A stretch of 64,000 nt of DNA from Lachnospiraceae bacterium (GTDB lineage: Bacteria > Bacillota > Clostridia > Lachnospirales > Lachnospiraceae), in NCBI GenBank assembly GCA_017618195.1, contig JAFZUW010000070.1, positions 1 through 64,000 on the forward strand, read 5' to 3'. How positions within the stretch are numbered: position 1 is the first letter of the stretch; each line of letters begins with the position of its first letter. The notes below the pieces were generated by a model, which worked only from the letters and a program-made list of their open reading frames with translations, searched no databases and was not told where the DNA came from. Positions 8,206 to 16,109 of this stretch are shown here, one piece after another. The position numbers and the translations under genes were made by a program.

Positions 8206-9216
8206 CTAACGTCCTCCCGCGGAAATTCTCGGAGACGGTACGCTTCGCAAAACATCAAGCGCGATATGCGCCACCTCGGCCTTCTGCGCTCTGGCGGAGG
8301 CGGTCAGGATAAGGCGGTGCGAAGCAGTGCTTATGAAGATATCGGCAACGTCCTCCGGAAGAACGTAATTTCGTCCGGAAAGGAACGCCTGCGCCTTGGC
8401 CATGGCTACGATCGCCAGGGATCCACGCGGGCTTACGCCGAGTGCAATCATCGAATGGTTTCTGGTACGGTTTACAAGCTCCGTAATGTAGCGGTAGATC
8501 GAATCATGGACAAATACGCCTTCGGCCGCATCCCTGCATGCGAGAAGGCCTTCCTTCGTCATAACGCATGCCACATTCTCGAGCGGGTCCGAAGCGCTTC
8601 TTGCCTTCATCATGGCAATCTCGGATTCCGCCTGCGGATAACCGACGCTCAGGCGGACCATGAAACGGTCCAGCTGGGAATCCGGCAGCATCTGCGTACC
8701 TGCGGCGCCGACCGGGTTCTGTGTCGCGATTACGATGAACGGATTCGGAAGGGCTCTCGTCTCTCCCTCTACCGTAATGTTTCCTTCCTCCATTGCCTCA
8801 AGAAGAGCCGACTGCGTCTTCGACGAAGTACGGTTGATCTCATCGGCAAGATATAAGTTGCAGAGAATGCTTCCCGGAACATATACCTTCTGCTTTTCTT
8901 CCTTGTCGTACATGCAGAAGCCGACCACGTCGGACGGCATGATGTCCGGTGTAAACTGCGTTCTCTTATAGTCTAAGTTCATCGCTTTGGAAATGGCAAC
9001 GGCAAGCGTCGTCTTTCCTACGCCGGGTACGTCCTCGAGAAGGATGTGTCCTCCCGCAACAATGGCGGTCAGCACCTTACGGATAACCTCATCCTTTCCG
9101 ACGATAACCTTCTTAATCTCTGCTTCCACGCGGGACATTGCATTGCTTCCTGCTTCGCCCTGCATCGCATTCTGTTGTGCGCCCGTCAGAACACGGGCGG
9201 TATTCTCTAAAGCCAT
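8206..9216 (-). CDS. MoxR family AAA+ ATPase
   Basis: Cytosolic AAA+ chaperone-like ATPase of 336 residues. Walker A is LEDVPGVGKTT (about residues 61-71), Walker B is YLADEINR (about 123-130), and sensor 1 lies in VIATQNP (about 163-169); the C-terminal lid has the usual LPEDV segment. The start at 9216 (MALENTARV) has a GGAG site at suitable spacing; a GTG five codons upstream is less likely. It is the first gene of the MoxR-DUF58-transglutaminase operon. Family knowledge suggests it remodels the von Willebrand A-like partner; the biological output is unknown. Confidence 0.93.
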   Translation of the reverse strand: MALENTARVLTGAQQNAMQGEAGSNAMSRVEAEIKKVIVGKDEVIRKVLTAIVAGGHILLEDVPGVGKTTLAVAISKAMNLDYKRTQFTPDIMPSDVVGFCMYDKEEKQKVYVPGSILCNLYLADEINRTSSKTQSALLEAMEEGNITVEGETRALPNPFIVIATQNPVGAAGTQMLPDSQLDRFMVRLSVGYPQAESEIAMMKARSASDPLENVACVMTKEGLLACRDAAEGVFVHDSIYRYITELVNRTRNHSMIALGVSPRGSLAIVAMAKAQAFLSGRNYVLPEDVADIFISTASHRLILTASARAQKAEVAHIALDVLRSVPSPRISAGGR

Positions 9217-9309
9217 ATTTTTCTCCGTCACACTGCCGAATCCCGGCGTTGCCGTTTCGGCTGATTTCTCCTTCGGCGGCGCCTTTGGGACGCCTTGCCG
9301 TTATCACAC

Positions 9310-9345
9310 AATCCCCGTGTCGTTCGCTTGGACGGCACGGGGATT
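9310..9345 (-). terminator. Possible terminator of the YegP-like gene
   Basis: Ten-base-pair perfect stem (9310-9319 with 9336-9345) 50 bases past the stop of the 9395-9763 gene. The T tract on the minus strand is weak (TTGTGTG), so termination efficiency is uncertain. Confidence 0.45.
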
Positions 9346-9394
9346 TCGTATCATTTTCCTTCAAAATCGGTTTAAAACCTCAGAAGAATAACGA

Positions 9395-9763
9395 TTAAGC
9401 CTCCTCAACGGGAGCGTCAACAGCATTCTTCTGAACACTTGCGATTCCGTTCATGCAGCTTGCCTTGCTCTTGTAGCCTTCACTCGTAGCGATGATCTCG
9501 CCGTTGGTAGCCTTCAGGCGGAAACGGAACTCACCCTTCTTGTCCGTATAAACCTCAAACTTCGGATGCTTTGCCTTTTCGAAACCTTCTACGGTCTGGT
9601 CCTCAATATTGGCAGCCGCGGAATTCTTGCGAACGCTTTCGATTCCGTTCTTGCAGGACTTCTCGCTGGAATAAACTTCGGACGTAGCAATTACTTCACC
9701 GTTGCCGGCCTTAAGATCAAACTTGATGCCGCTGGCAACCTGTTTAATTACAAATTTACCCAT
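9395..9763 (-). CDS. YegP-like protein with two DUF1508 repeats
   Basis: 122-residue soluble protein built from two copies of the DUF1508 module: residues about 3-48 and 66-112 each contain an F-x-L-K/R-A-x-N/G-GE-(V/I)-IATSE core followed by K-C-x-NGI-x-SV-x-KN. E. coli YegP has the same two-repeat form; the function is not established. It has its own promoter (9816-9844) with a 23-base inverted repeat covering the -10 box, so transcription is probably controlled by a dimeric repressor. It stands alone between a divergent tRNA gene and the MoxR operon. Confidence 0.9.
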   Translation of the reverse strand: MGKFVIKQVASGIKFDLKAGNGEVIATSEVYSSEKSCKNGIESVRKNSAAANIEDQTVEGFEKAKHPKFEVYTDKKGEFRFRLKATNGEIIATSEGYKSKASCMNGIASVQKNAVDAPVEEA

Positions 9764-9806
9764 AATACTCTTCCTCCGTGATTTCTTGGGTTTATGATAT
9801 AATACC

Positions 9807-9829
9807 CTATGAAATAGTATATTTCATAG
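9807..9829. promoter_or_regulatory. Inverted repeat overlapping the -10 box (candidate operator)
   Basis: Perfect 9-base arms CTATGAAAT/ATTTCATAG with a 5-base centre that is part of the -10 box. The position would block RNA polymerase if bound. Confidence 0.6.
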
Positions 9830-9844
9830 CCATTGCCTTGTCAA
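9816..9844 (-). promoter_or_regulatory. Promoter of the YegP-like gene
   Basis: Perfect TTGACA (9839-9844) and TATACT (9816-9821) on the minus strand with a 17-base spacer. Confidence 0.85.
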
Positions 9845-9858
9845 TCAAAACTTCCCGA

Positions 9859-9886
9859 TTGACTTTTGCCGAATTCCCGCTATAAT
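9859..9886 (+). promoter_or_regulatory. Promoter of tRNA-Ala(CGC)
   Basis: TTGACT (9859-9864) and perfect TATAAT (9881-9886), 16-base spacer, ending 13 bases before the tRNA. Confidence 0.8.
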
Positions 9887-9899
9887 TATTGACAGACAC

Positions 9900-9972
9900 G
9901 GGCTTGTAGCTCAGTTGGGAGAGCGCTGCGTTCGCAACGCAGAGGTCATGGGTTCGAATCCCACCAGGTCCA
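9900..9972 (+). tRNA. tRNA-Ala (anticodon CGC)
   Basis: A 73-base cloverleaf: acceptor GGGCTTG pairs with CAGGTCC, the anticodon stem CTGCG/CGCAG holds the loop TTCGCAA, and the T arm carries GGTTCGAATCC. The G3-U70 wobble pair, the alanine identity element, is present. The 3' CCA is not encoded. Confidence 0.95.
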
Positions 9973-9994
9973 CTGAAACACACAAAACACAAAA

Positions 9995-10017
9995 GAGGAA
10001 TCCGATCCGGATTCCTC
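9995..10017. terminator. Bidirectional terminator after tRNA-Ala
   Basis: Ten-base-pair stem with three-base loop (9995-10004 with 10008-10017), T-rich on both sides; it can serve both the tRNA and the oppositely oriented XRE gene at 10049. Confidence 0.75.
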
Positions 10018-10048
10018 TTCTTGTTATTCTGAATTCCCTGTTGTTCTT

Positions 10049-10288
10049 TTATTTCTTCGGCACATAGCGAAGCAGATCCCCCGGCTGGCAGTTGAGCGCC
10101 TCGCACAAGCGGATCAGGGTGGAAATCTTTACGGCTCTCGCCTTGCCGTTTTTCAAAACCGACATGTTGGCAATGGTAATGCCGACGCGTTCTGCCAGTT
10201 CGGTAACGCTCATCTTGCGTTTCGCGAGCATTACATCGATGTCAAATTCGATGTCGCCCGGCAGATACTCTTCCTCGGTATACTCCAT
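10049..10288 (-). CDS. XRE-family HTH regulator (YozG-like)
   Basis: 79-residue DNA-binding protein consisting almost only of a Cro/C1-type helix-turn-helix: DVMLAKRKMSVTELAERVGI and ANMSVLKNGKARAVKISTL, followed by an LCEALNCQPGDLLRY ending. Short proteins of this type are regularly encoded directly after DUF2975 membrane proteins, as here (10331-10798). A GGAGGAGAG site precedes the ATG. I infer that it represses the pair through the 31-base inverted repeat at 10838-10868. Confidence 0.9.
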   Translation of the reverse strand: MEYTEEEYLPGDIEFDIDVMLAKRKMSVTELAERVGITIANMSVLKNGKARAVKISTLIRLCEALNCQPGDLLRYVPKK

Positions 10289-10330
10289 ACGCTCTCCTCC
10301 CGTGCTTACTTCGGCCCGCTGTTTCGTACC

Positions 10331-10798
10331 TTAAATCGTCAAATCTTCCTGATTCTGCAGAACCGCCGCCTTCTGTACCAGGTGTGAGAAAAGCGCGGCC
10401 ACAACGGCGATGCAGACGCCGGCAAATACGACGAACATTCCGCTTGCAAACGCATGCACCGTAACCTCGTTACGGAACAGGAATATCACAAGCCCGATAA
10501 ACCAGTATAACGAATCCGCGGCGGCAAGCTGCGCAATCCGTTCGATCCGTTTCGCGTTTTTGAATGTAAAGGATTGATTCTTACCGATGCTGTCCGCAAT
10601 CTTCCAGACGATGAAAAGAACGATATACGGCGGAATTCCGCTGATCCAGATCCATACGTTCAGAACCATCGGCTTCCCGTTCTCTCCGCCGATCTGTTTC
10701 GTGAGATAAGGAATAACCGCTGCGAGAAGAACCGCGCCGATCACGCCGAGACCGATCATGACCGCTTTCAGCCAGACTGCCAGTTTTCTTTGCTCCAT
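10331..10798 (-). CDS. DUF2975 membrane protein
   Basis: 155-residue membrane protein with four predicted membrane segments (about residues 9-30, 48-70, 92-112 and 118-145), the usual DUF2975 layout. The start at 10798 (MEQRKLAVW) has a GGGGACGG site; the open frame reaches 12 codons further but without a site. It is followed after 42 bases by a YozG-like HTH gene, the common DUF2975/HTH pair. The function of the family is unknown; a membrane-linked sensing or modulating role for the HTH partner is plausible but not shown. Confidence 0.85.
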   Translation of the reverse strand: MEQRKLAVWLKAVMIGLGVIGAVLLAAVIPYLTKQIGGENGKPMVLNVWIWISGIPPYIVLFIVWKIADSIGKNQSFTFKNAKRIERIAQLAAADSLYWFIGLVIFLFRNEVTVHAFASGMFVVFAGVCIAVVAALFSHLVQKAAVLQNQEDLTI

Positions 10799-10837
10799 AA
10801 TGCCCGTCCCCTCTTTGATCTTCCCGAAAAACAAAAC

Positions 10838-10868
10838 ACTCGGTTTATCGTGTTACGATAAACCGAGT
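10838..10868. promoter_or_regulatory. 31-base inverted repeat at promoter start site (candidate operator)
   Basis: Perfect 13-base arms (10838-10850 and 10856-10868) around TGTTA. It overlaps the -10 box and the transcription start of the DUF2975 promoter. It could also act as a weak terminator for the GH5 gene since T-rich DNA follows on the minus strand. Confidence 0.65.
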
Positions 10869-10894
10869 ATACCTTGTTCCGTGCTTTCTGTCAA
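10866..10894 (-). promoter_or_regulatory. Promoter of the DUF2975-XRE pair
   Basis: Perfect TTGACA (10889-10894) and TATACT (10866-10871), 17-base spacer, on the minus strand. Confidence 0.85.
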
Positions 10895-10964
10895 TGACCT
10901 TCCTAACGGGATTCCCTCCTTTTTGCGTTCCCCGCTGGTTTTTGGTCCCCGCTTGAGGAAGCTT

Positions 10965-13001
10965 TTACCAGGTTTCGGATTTCGCGGCGCTTAAGCTGAT
11001 TCCGTTCGATCCGAGCGGGATCGCATGGTCGAGGCCGACGAACTTACCGCTCTGCTGCCACAAAACCTGCTTGACGAAGTTGTATTTGTCCGAATCCCAC
11101 GTCTTGAAATCGTCGAGAAGGAGTCCGCCGGTGTCACCGGAGTTGGCGTTCAGACACCAGAAGGTGTGGTTCAGTCGATAAGTGGAGATCAGCTTCCGCA
11201 TGTACGTCATCCAGGTCAGGTTCGGCTCGGTCATGAAGCCGCCCCATTCGCCGATCAGAAGCGGCGCGATGTTCTCCTCGTAAATGAAGAACCAGTTGTC
11301 CTTCCAGCAGTCCTTCATCAGGCTGTCATAGGTGAAGGTGCCCGTAAACCACGGCTGCTTATAGACGGTCGGGCCGTAGTCGTGCGGCGAATACACAAGC
11401 TTGTTCTTGTATTGGCCGAGATTGATCGGATACTTGCGGACGCCTCTTAAGTTGCCGCCCCACCAGTTGAAATCGTAATCCTTTTCATCGGTCGAGTGGA
11501 AATCCGCATTGGTCGAGAGATCCTTCGGAAAGATTTCCGTTCCCTCGACAAGGATCAGCACATTCGGATTCTTCGCAAGAATCTTCGCAGCTGCCGTCTC
11601 CGCAACGTATTTCCAGTTGTTGGCCTGCTTCGAATCGTTCCAGATCGCGGCTCCGGAGCCCTCGTACGGCTTGCCGTGAGGCTCGTTCTTCAGATCGTAG
11701 CCGATGATCGTATCATTGTTCTTATAACGCTCCGCCATCCATTCAAGCGCCGCATAGTAATCGTTCACGCTGATGCGGTCCGTATACCAGAGGTTTACGT
11801 TATGGCCGGACGCGTTGGTCTCCGCGCTGTGGATATCCGGGATGACCTTAATGCCGTTCGTCTCGGCGAGAACAAGGAAGTAATCCCAGATCTGCAGGCT
11901 GTTCATGCTGTTCAGCGCCGTATTGTAGGCATTGTTGTAATTTGCTTTCGGATATTTGCCTGCCTTCCACTGAAGAATCAGTTCCGCCGAGATCGGCACG
12001 CGGATCAGGTTGAAGCCGTGGTCGGCAATCGCTTTCACGGTCGGCTCCAGCTGGCTGTTCCAAAGACCGTCAAATGTGTTCGTTCCGGTGTTGTAGCCGA
12101 ACCAGTTCACACCGGTCAGCCATACCTGCTTGCCGTTCTTGTCGTAGATACGTCGGCCGTCCGTATGGAGCCAGTCATCACCCTGAACGGCCTTTTCGGA
12201 ACGAGTCAGAAGCTTCTTCACGTCAGCGCTTCCGTTCTGTCCGTTCTGATTATTGCCGTTATTCTGATTCTGGTTGTTTCCGTTGTTGATGGCGTTCTGG
12301 TCGACTTTGCCGACGGTTACGGTGCAGGGCTTGCCGTTCAGCGTCGCGCTTGTAATCTTGAGCGCCTTCTTCGTTCCGAGATTGCATCCGATCGCGATCG
12401 CCCCGCCTGCCGGGATCGAGGAATTGTAGCCCGCATCGGTAACGGTAAGGGTTTCTCCCTTAACCGACCACGTTCCGTTCCATCCGCTCACACGGTCCAG
12501 TCCTTCCACCGTAAGCACAAGCTTCCATCCGTTCACGGCGTTTTTGCTGTGGTTGCGGATCGCGATATCGAGGCCGTACATGTTGACGTCCTTATCGGTC
12601 CAGCTGTTGCCGGCGGAATACTCGATCTGATAGCCGTCCGTTATTTTGGGCGTCGGAGTCGGCTCATCGGTCGGTGTCGGCTCGTCCGTGGGCGCAGGTT
12701 CGTCGGTGGGCGTAGGCTCATCGGTGGGCGTAGGCTCATCGGTCGGTGTCGGCTCGCCCGTAGGAGTAGGTTCTACGGTCGGTTCCGGTCCTTTGCTCGG
12801 CGTCGGAGTCGGCTTCATCGGAATCGTCACGCTCGGTTCCTCCTGCCGCTCGTTCTTCGCATTTTTACTCTGTTCCTTCTTCAGGCGGCCGGCTTTGCCG
12901 ATTACGACGATCAAAGCAATCGTAAGGGCTATGATCACAACCGCCATCGTGATGATTGCGATCAAAAAACCGTTCCCCTTCAGTTTTTCTTTCCACTTCA
13001 T
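10965..13001 (-). CDS. Membrane-anchored GH5 endoglucanase with CBM2-like module
   Basis: 678-residue surface enzyme that should cut beta-1,4-glucan chains. In order: short basic cytoplasmic tail, one membrane anchor (about residues 12-35) without a signal peptidase site, a Thr-Pro-Asp-Glu repeat linker (about 62-118), a cellulose-binding module of CBM2 type (about 120-228, with the W...GWNGTWSV and YNSSIPAGG patterns), an Asn/Gln-rich spacer (about 238-257), and a GH5 TIM barrel (about 285-660). The acid/base Glu lies in LKNEPHG (about 440) and the nucleophile Glu in IGEWGG (about 585). The anchor suggests the enzyme stays on the cell surface. A GGAGG site precedes the ATG. Xyloglucanase or mannanase activity cannot be excluded from sequence alone. 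Confidence 0.92.
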   Translation of the reverse strand: MKWKEKLKGNGFLIAIITMAVVIIALTIALIVVIGKAGRLKKEQSKNAKNERQEEPSVTIPMKPTPTPSKGPEPTVEPTPTGEPTPTDEPTPTDEPTPTDEPAPTDEPTPTDEPTPTPKITDGYQIEYSAGNSWTDKDVNMYGLDIAIRNHSKNAVNGWKLVLTVEGLDRVSGWNGTWSVKGETLTVTDAGYNSSIPAGGAIAIGCNLGTKKALKITSATLNGKPCTVTVGKVDQNAINNGNNQNQNNGNNQNGQNGSADVKKLLTRSEKAVQGDDWLHTDGRRIYDKNGKQVWLTGVNWFGYNTGTNTFDGLWNSQLEPTVKAIADHGFNLIRVPISAELILQWKAGKYPKANYNNAYNTALNSMNSLQIWDYFLVLAETNGIKVIPDIHSAETNASGHNVNLWYTDRISVNDYYAALEWMAERYKNNDTIIGYDLKNEPHGKPYEGSGAAIWNDSKQANNWKYVAETAAAKILAKNPNVLILVEGTEIFPKDLSTNADFHSTDEKDYDFNWWGGNLRGVRKYPINLGQYKNKLVYSPHDYGPTVYKQPWFTGTFTYDSLMKDCWKDNWFFIYEENIAPLLIGEWGGFMTEPNLTWMTYMRKLISTYRLNHTFWCLNANSGDTGGLLLDDFKTWDSDKYNFVKQVLWQQSGKFVGLDHAIPLGSNGISLSAAKSETW
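12654..12784 (-). repeat. 18-base tandem repeat encoding the PTPTDE linker
   Basis: About seven diverged copies of an 18-base unit encoding EPTPTD/EPTPTG in the GH5 linker. Repeat number is likely to vary between strains. Confidence 0.85.
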
Positions 13002-13049
13002 ACGGATCCTCCTGTATTACACGCGCATATCATAAACCGGCTGCTCCGG

Positions 13050-13871
13050 TTACAAAACATATTCTTCGATTGCTTTTGCGACACCGTCATGCTCATTGTC
13101 ATCGGTGATCGCATCCACATTTTCCTTAACCTCTTCCGCGGCATTGCCCATCGCAATCCCGAAGCCGGTCTCCTTCAACATAGGAAGGTCGTTGCAGGCA
13201 TCGCCGATCGCGGCGGCTTCGTCCGTACGGATGCCGCACCGTTTCGCGATCAGACGGATGGCCTCGGCCTTTGACACACGGTTTGAAAAGAACTCTAAGA
13301 AGTTGGGATCGGAGGTTACGATCGTCACTTCGGAAAGCCGTTCCGCCGGCACGGCGGGGCGCATGTCGTCCGCTTTTCCGCCCGGAATATACCATAGGAT
13401 TTTCAAAACTTCCGTGTCTCCGAGGTCGTCAAGCGAATCGATCTTCACCGCAGGAATCTTTCCGAAACGGCGGCTGTAATCGTCCGACAGCTCGTTGATC
13501 TTACTTGCATATAAACGGGTCCCGCACCATACGATCTGGGTGATGCCCCGCTCCTCACCGAGCGCGAAGATGAATTCCGCGTCCTTTTTCAAGAGGCATC
13601 GCTCGAAGATAACCTGCTCCGTTCCCGGATCGACGATCATCGCACCGTTACTGGTGATGACCGGACAGTTCGGCTTCACTTCGGCCGCGAACGCTCTCGC
13701 GCCGGGCCACGCGCGTCCGGTCGCGATGCAGACAAATACGCCTGCGTCCATCGCTTTACGGATTGCCGCCAGATTGCCCTCCGTAATCTTCTTATCTTTC
13801 GTTAAAAGCGTCCCGTCCAGATCGATCGCGATCATCTTTCTCTTCGGTTTTGCTTCGGCGTTCTCACTCAA
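13050..13871 (-). CDS. Cof-type HAD phosphatase (TTG start)
   Basis: 273-residue cytosolic HAD-superfamily hydrolase of the Cof/type IIB subfamily, which dephosphorylates sugar phosphates and related metabolites. Motif I is IDLDGTLL (about residues 16-23), motif II lies in PVITSNGAMI (about 73-82), and motif III/IV in AIGDACNDLPML (about 222-233). The only well-spaced initiation is a TTG at 13871 with GAGGAGG five bases upstream. The true substrate cannot be told from sequence. It sits between GH5 and the ArsR gene, all on the minus strand. Confidence 0.92.
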   Translation of the reverse strand: MSENAEAKPKRKMIAIDLDGTLLTKDKKITEGNLAAIRKAMDAGVFVCIATGRAWPGARAFAAEVKPNCPVITSNGAMIVDPGTEQVIFERCLLKKDAEFIFALGEERGITQIVWCGTRLYASKINELSDDYSRRFGKIPAVKIDSLDDLGDTEVLKILWYIPGGKADDMRPAVPAERLSEVTIVTSDPNFLEFFSNRVSKAEAIRLIAKRCGIRTDEAAAIGDACNDLPMLKETGFGIAMGNAAEEVKENVDAITDDNEHDGVAKAIEEYVL

Positions 13872-13914
13872 TATGTCCTCCTCGGCACAGTATGCCTTTT
13901 GGGGAAGCCCCGGA

Positions 13915-14283
13915 TTACTTCCGGTCCTCCGTAATATGGTCCATTCCCTGACTGATAATGGTTCTTACATGTTCATCGGCAAGGGAATAGAATATGCTCT
14001 TGCCCTTCCGTCTGTTTTTGATCAGCTTGCTCTTCTTTAAGATCGCGAGCTGATGGCTGATCGCGGACTGGCTCATTCCGAGCGCCTCCGCGATATCGCA
14101 TACGCACACTTCCGCCTCAAACAGCACGAAAAGAATCCGTATTCTCGTGGAGTCCCCGAATATTTTAAACAGTTCCGCAAGATCGTAAAGGTCGTCCTCG
14201 CCGGGCATCGTCTCGCGGACGATCTGCAGAAGGTCTTCGTGCACTTCCGTATGTTCGCAGCATTGTGCTTTTCCGTTCTTCAT
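13915..14283 (-). CDS. ArsR/SmtB metal-responsive repressor
   Basis: 122-residue winged-helix regulator. The DNA-binding helix region is SQSAISHQLAILKKSKL, and just before it is the EVCVCDIAEALGMS segment with the CxC metal-binding motif of the CadC/SmtB type; another Cys pair (QCC) lies at the N-terminus, so thiol-rich metal binding (Cd, Pb, Zn or As) is likely. The start at 14283 is chosen for its GGGAGG site; upstream in-frame codons read through the terminator of the neighbour. No metal exporter lies next to it in the window, so its target is unknown. Confidence 0.9.
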   Translation of the reverse strand: MKNGKAQCCEHTEVHEDLLQIVRETMPGEDDLYDLAELFKIFGDSTRIRILFVLFEAEVCVCDIAEALGMSQSAISHQLAILKKSKLIKNRRKGKSIFYSLADEHVRTIISQGMDHITEDRK

Positions 14284-14362
14284 GTCATTTGCCTCCCTCA
14301 TGTCCGGGCCAGCGGTCCTCTTACACGGACCGCAGCATCGTCCCAACACGTATGAATAAAAA

Positions 14363-14391
14363 AACTCCCTCCCCATCCCGGGAAGGGAGTT
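14363..14391 (-). terminator. Terminator of the XRE membrane regulator gene
   Basis: Eight-base-pair stem (14363-14370 with 14384-14391) with a GC-rich interior, followed on the minus strand by a run of seven T residues. Confidence 0.8.
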
Positions 14392-14407
14392 CCGTCGGAT
14401 CAATCAA

Positions 14408-14875
14408 TTATTCCTTTTCAATACGGGCAACCGCTCTCTTAAACAATACGACAAATGCGATACCGAGACCGCATGCAGTAAGTCCCAAAAGGAACGGAAC
14501 AATCTTCTCGGCAAACTGATTCGGCAGCGTCCAAACCATAATGGCAACTGCTGCGCCGACGAAGATCAAAATGATAGCCAGAATATTCAAAACAGAGAAA
14601 AGCGGCTTGGTAGCAAGCACTGCGCCCGCAGCCTTCTCACCGCGCTCAATCTTCTCGCTGTCTTTCAGTTTCTTACCGCTGAGCAGTTCCGAAACCTGAA
14701 TCTCCAGAACACGGCAAAGAGGCTCAAACATATCAGGGCCGGGCATAGAACTGCCGGATTCCCAGGAGTTGATCTTCTTATCCGAAACTCCGAGACGGCC
14801 GCTCAGCATGGCTACAGACAATTTCTGTTCTTCTCTGCACTGTGCAATAAACTTACCGATTGCTTCCTGTGTCAT
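14408..14875 (-). CDS. XRE-family HTH protein with two membrane segments
   Basis: 155-residue protein: an N-terminal Cro/C1 helix-turn-helix (about residues 5-62, with QKLSVAMLSGRLGVSDKKI and SWESGSSMPG) and a C-terminal half with two hydrophobic segments (about 94-115 and 125-147). Membrane-tethered XRE proteins of this form are common in Clostridia; their signals are unknown. An imperfect promoter (TTTACT-N17-TAAAAT) and an inverted repeat (14916-14933) upstream suggest autoregulation. A GGAGGTG site precedes the ATG. The gene is monocistronic, ended by the terminator at 14363-14391. Confidence 0.88.
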   Translation of the reverse strand: MTQEAIGKFIAQCREEQKLSVAMLSGRLGVSDKKINSWESGSSMPGPDMFEPLCRVLEIQVSELLSGKKLKDSEKIERGEKAAGAVLATKPLFSVLNILAIILIFVGAAVAIMVWTLPNQFAEKIVPFLLGLTACGLGIAFVVLFKRAVARIEKE

Positions 14876-14915
14876 GACACTACACCTCCGCTGAAATCAA
14901 ATAATACCAACAACC

Positions 14916-14933
14916 TGCTAAAGTATTTTAGCA
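14916..14933. promoter_or_regulatory. Inverted repeat at the XRE promoter
   Basis: TGCTAAA/TTTAGCA arms with a 4-base centre overlap the TAAAAT -10 box of the 14408-14875 gene on the minus strand. Confidence 0.5.
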
Positions 14934-15044
14934 TTGCCGAACAAAATAGTAAAGGACTAAAGAAGAAAAAGTATAAGATAATACAGCATTATGCATAACT
15001 TTTCATCGTATTGTCCGTCATTTACACCCGATATTCCGTTCCGA

Positions 15045-16070
15045 TTACAGAAGTTTGAGCCGTTTCAGCCACGTTTCCGCGAGTTTCGGCCACAAAGCGA
15101 CATCCGAAAAATCGGGAAATGCCGGCATCGGCGGACGCTCGCCGCCTTCGGGCTTCGGCCTCGGCTCTCCTTCGGGATTTCCGAAGAACTGAATCATAAG
15201 CTCCGTGCGGCGTTCCTCCGAAACACGGATGCCTTTTCTTTCCTTTACCGCTGCCACAGCGCGGTTTACCTGGTCAAATGTGTACGCTTCCCCGAAGTTT
15301 CCGGTCTTGAACCGGTCACCGGCTACGGCAGCCATACCGTGACCGCCGCTCGGGAATGCGTAGTAGGCATACGGAACGCCTGCCTTTCGGCAGCTTTCGG
15401 CGAACAGCATGCTGTTCTCAATGGGTACCAGATCATCGGTTACCGTCTGCCAGATAAAACAAGGCGGCATATCCTTATGCGCCTGCTTCTCAAGCGAATA
15501 ATACTCCAGTTCCGCTGCGTCCGCGTCGCGTCCGATCAGTGCCCATACGGAATAGATATGGGTAAACTCACCCGAAGTGATCACGGGATAGCCGAGGATC
15601 ACGCCGTCCGGACGGTTGCTGATTTTATTGAGTTCCTCATCGCAGTCCGTAACGTCCGCGTAATGCGTGCATACGGTTGCGCAGAGATGTCCGCCCGCGG
15701 AGAAACCGCAGATGGAGATACGCTTCGGATCCATCCGGTACGTCTCCGTATTGGCCCGGATATAACGGATTGAGCGCGACAGGTCCTTCATCGGCTGGTC
15801 CTTAAGCGGTACCGACATCGTAATGTCGGTCGTATAGGTAAGCACGACAACGTTCATGCCCATGTTGTAAAAGTATTCCGCGACCGGCTCGCCCTCGACG
15901 TTCACGACCATGCAGTATCCGCCGCCGGGAACGACAATCATTCCGGGACGTACTTCGTCATCGTCATGCAGATAAGCGTAAACGTTCGGGACAAATCCGT
16001 ACGCCGCCTCGTAGTTGTATTCGCCGTCCTTATAGATCGGTTTCTGAAAGGAAACTGCCTTCTCTATCAT
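15045..16070 (-). CDS. Alpha/beta hydrolase, esterase/lipase family
   Basis: 341-residue hydrolase without a clear signal peptide. The oxyanion segment VVPGGGYCM lies near residues 46-54, the nucleophile Ser in CGFSAGGHL (about 120-128), the acid in TVTDDLVPI (about 210-218) and the His in SGGHGMA (about 242-248). This resembles the acetyl-xylan esterase/BD-FAE-like group that removes acyl groups from carbohydrates; in an organism with GH5 and GH43 enzymes that role is likely but not proven. The C-terminus has an unusual Pro/Arg/Glu-rich stretch (about 295-318). Next upstream is GT2 (16110), separated by 39 bases in the same orientation. Confidence 0.87.
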   Translation of the reverse strand: MIEKAVSFQKPIYKDGEYNYEAAYGFVPNVYAYLHDDDEVRPGMIVVPGGGYCMVVNVEGEPVAEYFYNMGMNVVVLTYTTDITMSVPLKDQPMKDLSRSIRYIRANTETYRMDPKRISICGFSAGGHLCATVCTHYADVTDCDEELNKISNRPDGVILGYPVITSGEFTHIYSVWALIGRDADAAELEYYSLEKQAHKDMPPCFIWQTVTDDLVPIENSMLFAESCRKAGVPYAYYAFPSGGHGMAAVAGDRFKTGNFGEAYTFDQVNRAVAAVKERKGIRVSEERRTELMIQFFGNPEGEPRPKPEGGERPPMPAFPDFSDVALWPKLAETWLKRLKLL

Positions 16071-16109
16071 ATCCTTGTTCCACCCCTGTCTTGTTAACTT
16101 CCGATAACG

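Noticed and set aside
12646-13035. Gly-Val-Ser repeat frame opposite the GH5 linker
   Set aside because: Reverse reading of the Thr-Pro linker DNA; such frames arise opposite every such linker here.
11496-13274. Plus-strand open frame of 592 codons opposite the GH5 gene
   Set aside because: It is the antisense shadow of GH5; it has no binding site, low-complexity Arg/Val-rich sequence, and no family features.
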